Source: Ichthyophis bannanicus
Taxonomy: Eukaryota; Chordata; Amphibia; Gymnophiona; Ichthyophiidae
NCBI GenBank assembly: GCA_033557465.1
Contig: CM066033.1
Location: 383,725,289-383,789,288, forward strand
Reading direction: 5' to 3'
Length of the DNA: 64,000 bases
A program made the translations under genes and the position numbers. This document shows positions 22,376 through 33,851 of this stretch, piece by piece. The notes under the pieces are model-generated. The model was not told where the DNA came from. It did no database searches and saw nothing but the letters and a program-made list of their open reading frames with translations. Numbering within the stretch: position 1 is the stretch's first letter; every line of letters begins with the position of its first letter.

Positions 22376-25300
22376 ATGCGGAGCCACTTGCGATTCCTTT
22401 CCTGGAACGTGGGAGGAATTAAGTCTCCTGTTAAGAGGACCAAGATAGTCCAGGCTTTGCGGAAGGCCCAGGCACAGATTGCCTTTCTGCAAGAAACGCA
22501 CCTCTCCGAGAAGGAGCATGCTAAATTGAAAAGAGGTTGGGTGGGCCGAGTGGTGGCGGCCTCCTCGGGAGGGAGGAAGCACGGAGTCGCCATTTTGTTT
22601 GGTAAAGACTTGCAAGTAGAGGTGTTGAGTGAGGATGGAAACATAACGGGCCGCTACTTGTTTGTGCATGTCAAAATAAATGGCGAAGAATTCTTTTTGG
22701 GTAACGTCTACGCCCCTAACACATATGATCATGCTTTTTTCCAAAGAATTGGTAGGAAGATAACTGCAGCCCCGAGGATCCCGATGATTGTCACGGGAGA
22801 TTTCAATTGTCCCCATGATCCCCGGGTAGATAAGTCGGGGGGCCTTGGGCAGGGAGATGGGCATGGAAAAGGAGTGGGTTATTTGTGTCTTGTTGGGGGT
22901 CTGGTAGACACTTGGCGAGCGCTGCACGGGGGGGAAAGAGGTTTTACGCATCTGTCTCGGGTGCACCATACCTGGTCCCGACTGGACTATATTCTGGTTG
23001 CGGAGCGCGAATTTGGCAGAGTCCTCAATGCCGAGATTGAGCCGATGGTGATCTCTGATCATGCTATGGTGCGGATGGATTGGCAGGGATGTGAAAGCGG
23101 CGAGTCCCACTGGGCCTTCCCTAGGCAGATGTGGCAGAACCCTGCCTTTAAACAATATCTAGTGCAGAAATGGGAAGAGTATTTACACTTTAACGAATCC
23201 ACTGCCAGCTCGGCCGGTATGTGTTGGGAGGCTGGGAAGGCAGTGTTGCGCGGATTCATCATAGCGTATGTAGCACAGGAGAAGCGTCGCATCAACGGGA
23301 AGGTGCTGACGCTCACCAAGGAGTTGCGCCGGCTCCAGGAGTTAGTGGCGAGCAGGGGATCCGAACATGTACCGTTGTATCTCGATATTCAACGGCAGCT
23401 TAATGCTGTCCTGAATGAGCGGGCTGTTTACACCATCCATTATTACCGGCATCAGCTGTTCAGGTTTGGCAATAAGGCTGGTACTCTTCTGGCGCGGCTA
23501 GTGCGGGATGGGAGGGGATCTAAGGTTGTGGCTGCGATTAAGGATAGCCGGGGAATGCGCATTTCTGACCCGCGCGGCATTGTGGAAGTGTTCCGCCAGT
23601 TCTATGAGCGGCTTTACACAGCGGAGCCGGGCGACAGGGCAGCGGCCCGGGCATTCTTAGATGCGACGCCCTTACCACAGCTCTCAGCGGCAGAGCGAGA
23701 GATGCTCAATAGGCGCATTGAGGGGATTGAAATCCAGCAAGTGATACGGCAGGGGAAGCTACACAAGGCTCCGGGGCCAGACGGTTTCAGCTCTGAATTT
23801 TACAAAATGTTGGAATTGCAGGTTACCCCCACTTTGGCGGCAGTGTACAACGATGTCCTGGAAGGGAGGGGGGTTCCCTCGCGATATGCATACGGCGGCG
23901 ATTACGGTGATACCTAAACCCGGGAAGGAGGCGGAGGATCCGGCCTCCTATCGGCCGATTTCACTCATTAACTACGACATGAAGATGCTAGCTAGTGTCT
24001 TGGCCCGGAGACTGCAAGGGATTCTGCCCAGACTTATCAGCCAGTGTCAGGCGGGCTTTGTTCAGGGCCGGGATGCATTCGCTAATATCAGCAAGGTGGT
24101 GTTAGGGGCGGATTGGAGCGCAGCGTCCGGAGCTCCGCTGCTGTTGGTAAGTCTGGATGCAGAGAAGGCCTTTGATAGGGTAGCATGGGATTATATGTTT
24201 GAGACCTTAAGACGCTTCGGCTTTGATGGAGCTTTTTTGACTTGGCTGCAAGCGTTCTATACAGCACCCTTGGCCTTTGTAGTGGTGGGGGGCCTGCACT
24301 CGACACCTTTTGAATTACGGAGGGGGACGCGGCAGGGATGCCCGCTCTCTCCCCTTTTGTTTATTCTACAGATGGAGCCTTTGTTGCGTACGCTGGAACA
24401 GCGGACAGAGATTCAGGGGATAGTGTGCTTTCGCTGACGATTTGCTCTTGTGTCTGACGGACCCGCAACGCTCGTTTGAGGCGGCTCTAGCTGTTATTGA
24501 ATGGTTTGGTGGTTTTTCTGGTATGCGAATCAATAGGTCTAAGTCGATGGGTCTTGACATTGGTCGGCAGCTTCGTGGTCGCTGGCAGGGGGCCTTCCTG
24601 TTGGTCTGGGCAGCGGACTCTATCCGATACCTAGGGATACAGCTTCCTTGCGACACGAGTCGGCTCTATGAAGTGAATGTACGGCCTCTGTTGGGTAAAA
24701 TGATCCAACGTTTACGGCAGTGGCGTGAGCTCCCGTTGTCCTTGAAGGGGCGTATGGCGCTCTTTAAGATGGTAGAGCTACCTCGGTGGATATATCTTAT
24801 GCGGAATGCTCCGCTGTGGCTTTTGCGGAAAGACTTGAAGGAGTTGGAGAGGCATCTCTCTCATTTCTTATGGAGGGGGAGGAGAGCCCGCATTGCCTAT
24901 GCGACATTACTGAAGCCAGCTAGTGTAGGAGGTGCTGGCTTCTGTTCGCTACGAGAATACAATTTGGTCAGTTTATTGCGCCCGCTTCGTGATTTGATAA
25001 TGGGGACGGTAGAAATTCTCCCTCCAGGGTTGGTGGATGCTATCTCGCTGCCCTACCATAGAATGTACTGGCTGCACCGTACGCATAAAGGACTGCCCCA
25101 ATGTTGGCAGCAGTCTCCATACATGAATGCACTGCGCCAGGCCTGGAGGCATCTTTGTGGGTTGCGTGGACATTCGTGGCGCTGCTCGGATTGTCTTCCC
25201 TTGGTGGGGAATGGCGATTTCTCTCCCGGGTGCCAGGGTGGGGTAGCGAAGAGATGGGCACAGTGTGGGGTGGAGTATGTGGGTCATTTGCAGATGGAGC

Positions 25301-26154
25301 AGGAGGCGCAGATGGACTCTTATGATTCTCTGTGTCGGCGTTACCAGCTGTCAAAATCTGATTTTTTCTTCTATTTGCAGGTACGGCACTTTCTGCGCAC
25401 CTTAGACAAGGGTGAGGGGACGGTTATGTGGCGGGGTGCCACCGGGATGCTTGGTTTCTTCCGCGCCTTGGAGGGTAAAATCACGGTGCGGCGCTTGCGG
25501 GAGGACCTTTTGAAGGGAGAAGATATGTCTGGAATCATACGTCTTGCTGGGAGCTGGCAGAGAGATGGGGTGGGGGAGGGAACAGTGGAGTGCCTTACCT
25601 ACGCTTTTCGCAGTATCCCCCGTCTTTCCGACTCGATACAGATGCAGGAGGTGCAGTATAAATTTTTGTGGCGCGCCTACGTGCCCGATGTGTGGGCGTA
25701 CCGGATGGGTCTTTCAGATACGGAACACTGTCCTGGTTGTAGGGTGCAAAGAGGCACCCTTGCCCACAAATTCTGGTTCTGTTCTGTGATACACGCCTTT
25801 TGGAAGGATGTGGGGGTGCGGCTGCAGGGCTGGACTGGTCGGGTGGTCTGCCTTGAGCCTGCTTGGTGTTTATTCGGCTATCTGGCAGGTGGTTCACCGC
25901 TCAGTGTGTGCCACCGACAGCTTTGTGAAAAGGGCTTTCTGGTTGCCAAGCAGGCTATTCTCCGTCACTGGGTAGCGCCCACAACGCCCAGTGTGCAAGA
26001 GTGGGAGGGGAGGATGCGGGATTTGTTAGGCATGGAACGGTGTACGGCGCAGCAGATGGGCCAGCGGAGGCTGGATCAATTCACAGCACTCTGGGCCCCA
26101 CTGCTGGCCGAGGATAGCTCTCAGTCTTTATCTGGGGTCGTGGGGGATCTGTAG
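22376..26154 (+). pseudogene. L1 ORF2 (endonuclease-reverse transcriptase), two frameshifts
   Basis: The APE-type endonuclease begins MRSHLRFLSWNVGGI and keeps its active-site boxes: SWNVGG, LQETHLS, NVYAPN, TGDFNCPHD, SRLDYIL and SDHAMV. RT boxes follow: KAPGPDGFSSEFYK, IPKPGKEAEDP with SYRPISL, LDAEKAFDRVAW, TRQGCPLSPLLF, and the catalytic FADD box near 24430. The C-terminal zinc knuckle is Cys-x2-Cys-x8-His-x4-Cys (CPGCRVQRGTLAHKFWFC, about 25731). Frame breaks occur in a G-run at about 23860-23890 and at about 24420, just before FADD. Family length (about 1250 residues) is otherwise complete. The start could also be the in-frame ATG at 22352. Confidence 0.85.
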
Positions 26155-26606
26155 TGGGAGTCGCTGGGCTCTCTGGCAGACTGTTTGGGTTGGAGATGAG
26201 GGTCTTGTCATATCCTTCTCCCCAGAGAGATTTGAGTCAGCCCTGGCCTGTGGGGGTGGGTGCGTGGGAAGGAAGGGGCAGGGGGGTGGGAGGGCAGGGT
26301 GGGGGGGGGAGGGTGGGGGTGGAATATACACTGCGTGCTGGTTCTCTTTCTCTGCCTGCACCAAATGCCCTTTGGTAGAGGGGGCGGCAGCCTCCTTTTC
26401 TCTTATGAGTTATTTCTCTTATTGCGGGCGGGGGCAGCCTACTGAGGGTGGGTTTGTCTATTGTTATTTCTGGTTGCAACTCCTCAACTGTATGCTAGTT
26501 TGGCGATGTTGGTTATGTATGCCCTATCATATGTAGCTGTATGGTATCTACATGTTATTGTTGTGTTATGTTTCCTACTAATATGGTTAATAAAAACGAT
26601 TTTCAC
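26155..26606 (+). other. L1 3' UTR with G-rich polypurine tract and polyadenylation signal
   Basis: A G-run cluster at about 26255-26325 has more than four runs of three or more G on the sense strand, a G-quadruplex-prone arrangement known from L1 3' UTRs. AATAAA lies at 26590-26595. No long poly(A) follows. Confidence 0.7.
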
Positions 26607-26623
26607 TAAAATTTACTAAAATT
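26607..26623. repeat. L1 target-site duplication, right copy
   Basis: TAAAATTTACTAAAATT, identical to 20167-20183. Confidence 0.9.
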
Positions 26624-26880
26624 AACCTTAACAATTAGCCCAAGAACCTATCCACAACAGGAAGAAAATACGCCTCCCCTAAGAAATGTTGTAGAGAAAT
26701 TACACTTAAGTGACTGCCAAGACACCCTATCCACTCCAGCATCCTCTCCCTGGAAGGGAATTGGGCAACTGCCCACCAATGGCTCTCTGCTCCACTTCTG
26801 GACAAAATAGGCAGAGATAGAATTCTTCAGCTCTGGGAATGCCAGCCAAGCTTTGAAAAAAAGAAATACAGGAGGGTATG
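26624..26880 (-). other. A1 3' untranslated sequence
   Basis: Continues A1 3' UTR after the L1. No coding sequence recognised. Confidence 0.4.
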
Positions 26881-26978
26881 GGACAGGATTGTAGTAACAC
26901 AAGGAAAGACAATTAACAGGTAAGATCTAAATTTCAACTTCCTTATTGCTCCTTCAGTCCACTCCCCATCTGTGGGAT
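26881..26978 (-). repeat. A1 internal complementary region
   Basis: First half (to about 26935) is the complement of the A1 left end. Second half (AACTTCCTTATTGCTCC onward) should be the complement of its 5' end, and resembles the complement of 40220-40260 with divergence. Confidence 0.6.
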
Positions 26979-26984
26979 ATACCA

Positions 26985-27619
26985 TAGCAGTATCAATCTC
27001 AGGAGGGACCTGCAAACCAGGCCTGAAGCACCACATTTCCCCCTGCTGCTTGTACATCTAAACTATAATGCTTCACAAGTGTGTGTAAAGACAACTACGT
27101 CACCACCTTATAAATCTCTGCTAGAGGTACCAGACTAGATTCCACCCATGATGCCGCTTGCACTTAGGTAGAATGCACCCTCAGCCCTTTGGACAATGCT
27201 TTATGCTGCAAAAGGTATGCTGAGGCAATGGCCTCCTTCACCCAGCGCACAATTGAGACCTTGGAGGCCACCTTGCCCCTCTGCAGGCCTCCGAACAGAA
27301 TGAAAAGACAACCCGACTTGCAAAAGGCTCGTTTGCTTTATTTACCGGTGCAAGACGCACCCAAAATCCAATAATCAAAGTAGCAGGTCCTTTACCTCAC
27401 GAACATGGGAAGAGTGATTGACTGAGATTAAAAACAAACAGCACTTTAGAGAGGAAGGCAGGCAGGCAAAAGCCAGTTGCAGAGACTGACCTCTGTAGGA
27501 CCCACAGCTTAAGCACACAGTCTTAAGAGGGCATATTGCACTGGTCAAGTAGTCTACGTTTCCCTGCTGAAGCCAGGAAACAAAGGTCCTTCTCCTTTCT
27601 AGTACTCCCACTTAGTAAG
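26985..27619 (-). pseudogene. A1 tyrosine recombinase C-terminus (broken)
   Basis: Minus-strand remnant collinear with the A4 recombinase C-terminus. The HSTR box reads HST followed by a stop near 27165. The region upstream matches the AKASI/RW helix and the IASAYLL segment in broken frames. Cut at 27619 by insertion of A2. Confidence 0.55.
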
Positions 27620-27770
27620 GTGAAATTAGACTTACCTAATTGTTGTTCCTGGAGTGGAACCAGTCTAGTCCCGAAACCTCTGGGTTCCCTATCTCATCCA
27701 GCAGCTTGGAGACTGAGAAACTCCTCTTTGTGACATCACCAGTATATCCCTCCGGTGTCCGCCCCATGCC
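27620..27770 (-). repeat. A2 3' inverted terminal repeat
   Basis: Reverse-complement match to 39310-39445. Includes the short inverted motif GGTTCC/GGAACC near the end and a GGATATACTGG element on the minus strand. Confidence 0.75.
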
Positions 27771-28138
27771 ACCAGTAACCTATTGACAAAGCAGACTCAC
27801 CGGAGAAACATCAATTAAATACAAGCACAGAAAGCCAACTAGGGCTACCGGAACTCCCCCAATTTGAAAAAGGAAGAAACTAGCGCCCTCCGGAAGAACT
27901 AACTGGACACTTGAACGGGCCACTCCTTCCCTCAAAGAAAGAATAGTAAGACACCCAGAAAACAAGGCTAGGAACTATCCCCCGACAGCCCCTACCCCTT
28001 GTATTAACTAGCATACCTTCATTTGGAATGCGTTTTCCTTTTTTTTTTGTACCCTGTACCTTAAACCAGAAGCTGACTTACCTGAGAACCACACCAACCG
28101 TTCAGGCTGCCGTTCGCCCAAGACCGTTGGGAGGGATG

Positions 28139-28194
28139 TGGGACTAGACTGGTTTCACTCCAGGAACAACAATTAGCAGGTAAGTCTAATTTCA
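28139..28194 (-). repeat. A2 internal complementary region (first half only)
   Basis: Exact or near-exact complement of 27620-27675. It stops at CTAATTTCAC, where intact copies continue with the complement of the 5' end. Confidence 0.75.
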
Positions 28195-29205
28195 CATCAA
28201 GGCGATAGTACCAAACAAAAGAATTCAAAGACGACCATGTCGCCACCTTACAAATCTCCAGTGGCGACACTAACCGAAACTCCGCCCAGGAAGCCGCCTG
28301 AGCTCGAGTGGAATGAGCCTTCAAACCATCCAGCACCACTCTACCATTCAGGATATAAGCCGACCTAATAGCTTCCTTAATCCAACACGCGATAGACGCC
28401 TTGGAAGCCGCTTCTCCCCTCCGTGGGCCCGCGAAGAGAACAAAAAGCCTATCTGACTTCCGAAAACCGGCCGTGCGACTAAGACTTCTTCAAAGCACGC
28501 TGAACATCCAAAGGATGCCGCGTCTTAGGCGAAGCGGCCCCCTTTCCGCCAGACAGTACCAGCAAGGAAATTTCCTGGTTCACATGAAAAGCAGAGACCA
28601 CCTTCGGCAGGAACGCTGGCACCGTCAAGACCAGCGTGAAGATAAAGTTCCCTGCAGGACAGAGCCTGCAACTCCGACACTTGACGAGCCGAGCACACAG
28701 CCACCAAGACTACGACCTTCAACGTGAGATCCTTGAGTGATGCGTGCGCTAACAGTTCAAACTGTGCCGGCTCCAGGGCATCCAGGACAAAAGGCAGATG
28801 CCACTTAGGAAAAATCGGCCTTGCTGGCGGCCGCACAAGTGATACCGCCCGTAAGAAGCACTTCACATCACGGTGAACCCCGAGCGGCTGCCCCGCCAAC
28901 CTGCCTCTGTAACAAGACAGAGCCGCTACCTGAACACGCAAGGATGCCGCCGCTAGACCCTTATTGAACCCTTCCTGTAAGAATTCTAAGATCTGGGGAA
29001 CAGAAGACTTCAGAGCCTCGCACTTCCTAGCCTGGCACCACGCCTCAAAAATCCTCCAGACTCGAATATACGTCAGGGAGGTAGACTGCGACCTTGTTGA
29101 GATCCCGGAAGCAATCACCGCTGCCGAATATCCCTTGGACTTCAACCGCGACCACTCAATAGCCAAGCCGTAAGCGAGAATCGACCCACATGAGGCATGG
29201 CTAGG
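28195..29205 (-). pseudogene. A2 tyrosine recombinase (broken)
   Basis: Frame ending at 28525 carries SILAYGLAIE, the core-binding helices (LTYIRVWRIFEAWC) and the catalytic core, with SARQVSEL in place of SARRVSEL, so the first catalytic arginine is glutamine. The C-terminal frame (28061-28339) has HSTR, the TWSSL box and a YYRLD tyrosine box. Frameshifts between the two frames plus the Arg change mean it is inactive. Confidence 0.7.
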
Positions 29206-31000
29206 GGCCCCTGAAGTAAGAGATCCGCCCTGCAGGGAAGCCGCCAGGGTTTTGCCACCAACAACCTCACGAGGTCTGCGTACCAGGGACGCTGCGGCCA
29301 ATCCGGAGCTATCAGAATCACGCGACCCCTGAACCTTTCTATCCTCTGCAGGACCCATCCGATCAGCACCCACAGGGGGGAAGATATACAGCAGTTGCCC
29401 TTCTGGACAGACCTGCATCAGGGCATCCAGTCCTTCCGACATCCTTTCTCTGCATCTGCTGAAGAAGCGACTGGCCTTTGCCGAGGTGAAGGTCGCCATA
29501 AGGTCCATGACCGGCCGACCCCATCTGCGGACCAACATCTCGAAGACTTCCAGATGCAGGACCCATTCTCCCGGATCCACCGTCACCCGGCTGAGAAAAT
29601 CGGCTTCCACATTGTCCACGCCTGCTACATGTGCTGCCGACAGATCTGTGAGATTTTCTTCTGCCCAGCCGCACAGGGCTTTGGCTTCTGCCTCTAGTGT
29701 CACACTGCTGGTGCCCCCTTGCTTGTTGAAATAGGCCACTGCCGTTGTGTTGTCGGACAGTACTCTGACTGCTTTGCCTCAGAGTAGAGGCCGAAACTCC
29801 TGCAGCGCCAGATACACCGCTTTTAGCTCCAGCCGGTTGATCGCCCATGTGCTCTCCTGGGCAGACCAAAGCCCCTGCACAAACCTGCCCTGACAATGAG
29901 CCCCCCCCAATCTAGGAGACTGGCGTCCGTCATTAGCGCCACCCAGTCTGGAGCCTCCAAGGGCTTTTCCCGCTCCAAGGACTCGGGAAGCAACCACCAA
30001 CAGAGCCTGACGAGTCTCCTCTGGACAGACCAGTTTCTGGGACAGAGAATCCTGCTGATGCGACCACTGGCGAAGCAATGCCCTCTGCAAAGGCCGCATA
30101 TCAGCTCTCGCCCACAGCACTGTCTCTATTGTCGCCGCCATGGTTCCGAGTAACTGCAGGTAACGCCAGGCCGATGGCGCCTTGAACCTCAAGAAGCTCC
30201 CCACGAGAGCCTGCAGACCTTGCGCCCGCTGCCTGGTTAAAAACACTCTCCCACTCCAAGTGTCGAAGCAAGCTCCGAGATATTCGAGATTCTGCGTCGG
30301 CAACAAGTGACTCTTCGCTTGATTGACTACCCAGCCGAGACTTTCCAAGAACGACACTACCCGGGCTGTCACTTTCGCTTTCGGCCTGCGACACTGCTCG
30401 AATCAACCAGTCATCTAGGTACGGATGCACCAGAATGCCTTCCTTGCGCAAGGCGGCCGCCACCACCACCATAACTTTGGTGAAGACTCTCGGAGCTGTT
30501 GTCAAACCGAAGGGTAATGCCTGGAACTGATAATGGCCGAACGGCACTGCAAACCTCAGGAATCTGTGATGTTCCTGCCGTATGGGAATATGCAGATAAG
30601 CTTCTGACAGGTCCAGGGAGGTGAGAAACTCCCCTTTTTGCACCGCCACTATAACAGAGCGCAACGTTTCCATGTGAAAATGCGACACCCGCAAACAGCG
30701 ATTGACTCTTGAGATCCAGGATCGGTCGAACCCCCCCGCCCCTTTTCGGGACGACGAAGTAGATGGAGTACCGACCGCCTCCGAACTGGTCCGGGGGTAT
30801 GGGCGCTATCGCCTGGAGGTCCAATAGCTTTTGCATCGTCTCTTAGCGCCGCACACTTCGCTACAGACTTGCCAGGAGACTGCACAAAGGCCTCCCGCAC
30901 CGGACGCAAGAACTCTAGAGCGTAGCCTTCCCGGATGATTTCTAGAACCCATTGATCTGAAGTGATTTGGACCCAGGCAGGATAGAACTCCCGCAGATGC
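29142..31000 (-). pseudogene. A2 reverse transcriptase-RNase H (broken)
   Basis: RT: RYSIYFVVPKRGGGVRPILD (30411-30836 frame), FLTSLDLSEAYLHIPI, FGLTTAPRVFTKVM and VHPYLDDWLI (30101-30694). RNase H: INRLELKAVYLAL (29779-30372) and HVAGVDNVEADFLSR (frame from 29739). The post-RNase H domain (MDLMATFTSAKASRFF, then FPP) follows. At least three frame changes. Confidence 0.75.
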
Positions 31001-31039
31001 CCCACCACCGGAACCAGGGATGACTGGGCCCCCCTCATC

Positions 31040-32522
31040 TCATTGTGACTTTTTGAAGGCTGCGGAGGAGGCAGCGGAGGAGGGACCAAAACCCCTGCCC
31101 GCTCCGCGAAAGCCATGAAACCCTTGGGTTCTATAGGGAAACCGTCCCCTTTGACCGGAAGAGAACTTTTGGGTACGAAACCGGTGGAAATCTCGCAACT
31201 GACCCCTGCCTCCGGGGGCACCCCGAGCCGGCTTGGGCTTATCCTCAGGTAACCGTCCGCCCTTGGACTCTTGAGGTCCTTCACCAGCTTTTCTAAATCT
31301 TCTCCGAACAGCAGATGCCCCTTGAAAAGGCAGCTTAGCTCCTCCAAGGCTAGGGTTGAGTATCTGCCGCCCAATTACGCAGCCACAGGTACCGCTGTGC
31401 TGCTACCGCCGACGCCATACTCTTAGACAGCCCGCGCATGAGATCATAATGAATATCATGAGGTAGGCCGCCCCTGATTCCAAGCACGCAGCCTCCCCCG
31501 CCAAGGGACTCGACTGTCCCTCCTGTACTTGCTGAGCCTAGAGAAGGCAGGCCCTAGCTACCCATGCACCGCACATCACTGCCTGAAGGGAAATTGCATT
31601 AACATCGAAAACTTGCCTCAGCAAAACATCCAGTTTCCTGTCCTGGGCATCCTTGAGGGCAGCACTGCCTTCGACAAGTATTGTGGTTTTCTTGGTCACA
31701 GCCGAAACGGCCGCATCCACCCTGGGTGTTTTAAAAACTTCCTTATCCTGATCGAGCAACGGATAAAGGCGACCCATAACCCTGGCTCCCTTCAACAGCG
31801 CCTCAGGCACGTTCCACTCTTCCTGAATCATCTCCTGAAACACCCGGTGCACAGGGAAAGCTGTTTGGGTCTTTCGGAACACCTGCAACAGAGGGTCCTC
31901 CAGCGTCTCATCTTCCGCCGCCCCTGGAATCGCCATATTGAGCACCTTGAGGGTCTCCCCAATGAGGGCAGGCAGCTCTTCCCGCCGGAAGACACGCACC
32001 ACTCTAGCCTGATCTTCCCGCTCAGAAATCTCGCTTTCTTCCAGCTCTTCATCTAAGGCCAAACTGTGATCCTCCTCATCCGACAAAGGCCCCTCAGAGG
32101 CCTCCGGGTTGCTCCCCAACCGCCTCCTCCGTACGAGGCCTCTTTCCCCTGCCCGGAGGTAGGTCAACGCGTAGCGATGCCGGACGCTTCTGTGCCCCAC
32201 TAGCATCTGCTGCCCGCTGCTGCTGCGGGGAGGCTCCTAGAACCGACTGCTGAAGCAGCGCCTCAAACTGGGGAGAAAAAATGGTCATCAAATCCGCAGG
32301 GAGAGCTGCCTGCGAGAGAGAGACACCTGCACTCGAAGAGGGCCCAGCCACAGCCTCTTCCTGAACTGGCTCTGAGGCGAGAGAGGCTGAGGCCTCTGCC
32401 ACCGCCTCTGGGGCGCCTGAGGGCAGGCCTAAATCCGTGGCCCCTCCAACACATGCCTTACACACCCCTGTGCTAGAGGCCTTCTTTGCCCCACAGACCA
32501 CACACTGCGTCTTGGTGGCCAT
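31040..32522 (-). pseudogene. A2 gag with LAP2-alpha-like domain (broken)
   Basis: Start at 32522: MATKTQCVVCGAKK with a Cys-x2-Cys and a second CKAC pair (zinc-ribbon-like). The LAP2-alpha-like domain (RREELPALIGETLKVLN to AVMCGAWVARACLL) is at 31538-32206. The C-terminal basic, Gly-rich tail is near 31040-31374. Frame changes near 32100 and a stop at 31538. Confidence 0.7.
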
Positions 32523-33254
32523 TATCCCCCCACGGACCGCGGGAACTACAGCTGCTCACCTGCTTTGTGGCTGCTACAAAACCCCAGGCCGTGAAAAAGC
32601 AATGCTGGCCAGAGCGCCGAAAATAAAATAAAATGGCAAAGAAAACTTAACAAAACACGTGATCCCGCGCTGCCCGATGGGTCGAAGGAGCGCCCCTAAC
32701 AAGGCTTCCTTAAAGGGGAGTGAACTGTACCGCCGAGCCCGCTGGTCAACCATGCGGCCGCCACGCGGCTAGGCCTCTCCCCCACTTTGCGCCAAAACGC
32801 GCAGAAGAAACTGCATCCCGCTCAGAACGCTTACCTTCTGAGAGCTGAGGTAAAACCACGGCTTTGTCTAGGCTACCTCCGGCTCTAGGATGGTCAGCTG
32901 CTCCGGAACCTGCACTCCGCCCTGATCCGTCCGCAGCTCCGTTCAGCGGGATTGAGTCGCCAGGCGCGCTGGCAGGCACAACTTCGGCACGGCGCCGGCT
33001 GACTCGAAAGGCTGCTCTCACACAGGTTGTTGCCACCGCGCTGAGCCCCAGGACTGCCTACCCAAGAGAAACAGACAGCACCCCGGCAGGCCCGAGCTGA
33101 CCCCCCCCCCCCCAGGACCCCGAGAAACGTGAAGACGACCAAGGGGGAGGAGAGATAAGGAAAAGGACTGAAAAGGAAAGAGACCGTCTGCTGCAAGCAG
33201 TAAGGCTACAGTTCTTAAAGCAAAAGTATAGGCTAAAGGAAAGGCAAAACAAAA
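32523..33254 (-). other. A2 5' leader up to the A3 insertion
   Basis: GC-rich leader of A2 with a 13-C tract (33101-33113). No supported gene. Confidence 0.5.
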
Positions 33255-33297
33255 AATGGAAATTACACTAACCTGGTAATTGTAGTTCCTGGAGGGT

Positions 33298-33410
33298 CCA
33301 GTTTAGTCCTCCAACATCGGGTAGTGCCCCTCTTCCTGCAGCCGGGAGACTGGACCAATCAAATCTTCTGTAGTATATATGCAGCCGGAGCTCCCAGAAG
33401 TCCCCAGTGT
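33298..33410 (-). repeat. A3 3' ITR core
   Basis: 113 bp, inverted match to 39094-39206 (about one mismatch). A 43-bp outer extension (33255-33297) belongs to this end only. Contains TATATATGC. Confidence 0.85.
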
Positions 33411-33741
33411 ACTAGTAACAAAGCATACTTAACAAAGCAACACATTAGATTAATATACAAAATGACCTAATTAAAGAACAATTTGTTCCCCCCCAAGGAA
33501 TATCCAACCCCCTCCCCAAACGAGGAAGTCAGAACACTGCATTGCGCCGGCACCGACGCCTCAGGAATCAACACACCGCTACCCACCAGAAGTTCAGGAG
33601 CTGCCTGAACCCCCGAGACAGGGAAGAGCCTCTGCAAAAAACGCGGCTGCCACAGAGGGACCGAACGGCAAGAGGAACCGTCTTAATATCAACCGTTCGG
33701 AAAGGCGCACCGCACCACATTAGCAGATAGTCGGGAGGGAA

Positions 33742-33837
33742 GGAGGACTAAACTGGACCCTCCAGGAACTACAATTACCAGGTTAGTGTAATTTCCATTT
33801 CCTGTTCGGTAATCCAGTTTAGTCCTCCAACATCGGG
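33742..33837 (-). repeat. A3 internal complementary region
   Basis: Joins the complement of both element ends, including their unique extensions. In DIRS biology it templates joining of the ends into a circle. Confidence 0.85.
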
Positions 33838-33851
33838 ATGTAACAGAGCAG

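Larger units (their letters stand above)
20184..26606 (+). mobile_element. Full-length L1-clade LINE
   Basis: A 6.4-kb non-LTR retrotransposon bounded by a 17-bp target-site duplication TAAAATTTACTAAAATT at 20167-20183 and 26607-26623. It has a 5' UTR, ORF1, a 1.2-kb G-rich spacer, ORF2 and a 3' UTR ending AATAAAAACGATTTTCAC. The full length and exact duplication indicate an insertion by target-primed reverse transcription. It is inserted in the 3' UTR of DIRS A1. ORF2 has two frameshifts, so it is no longer autonomous. Confidence 0.9.

Noticed and set aside
21926..23155. 409-codon minus-strand frame
   Set aside because: Antisense to the L1 spacer and endonuclease; Pro-rich composition mirrors the G-rich sense strand; no known domain.
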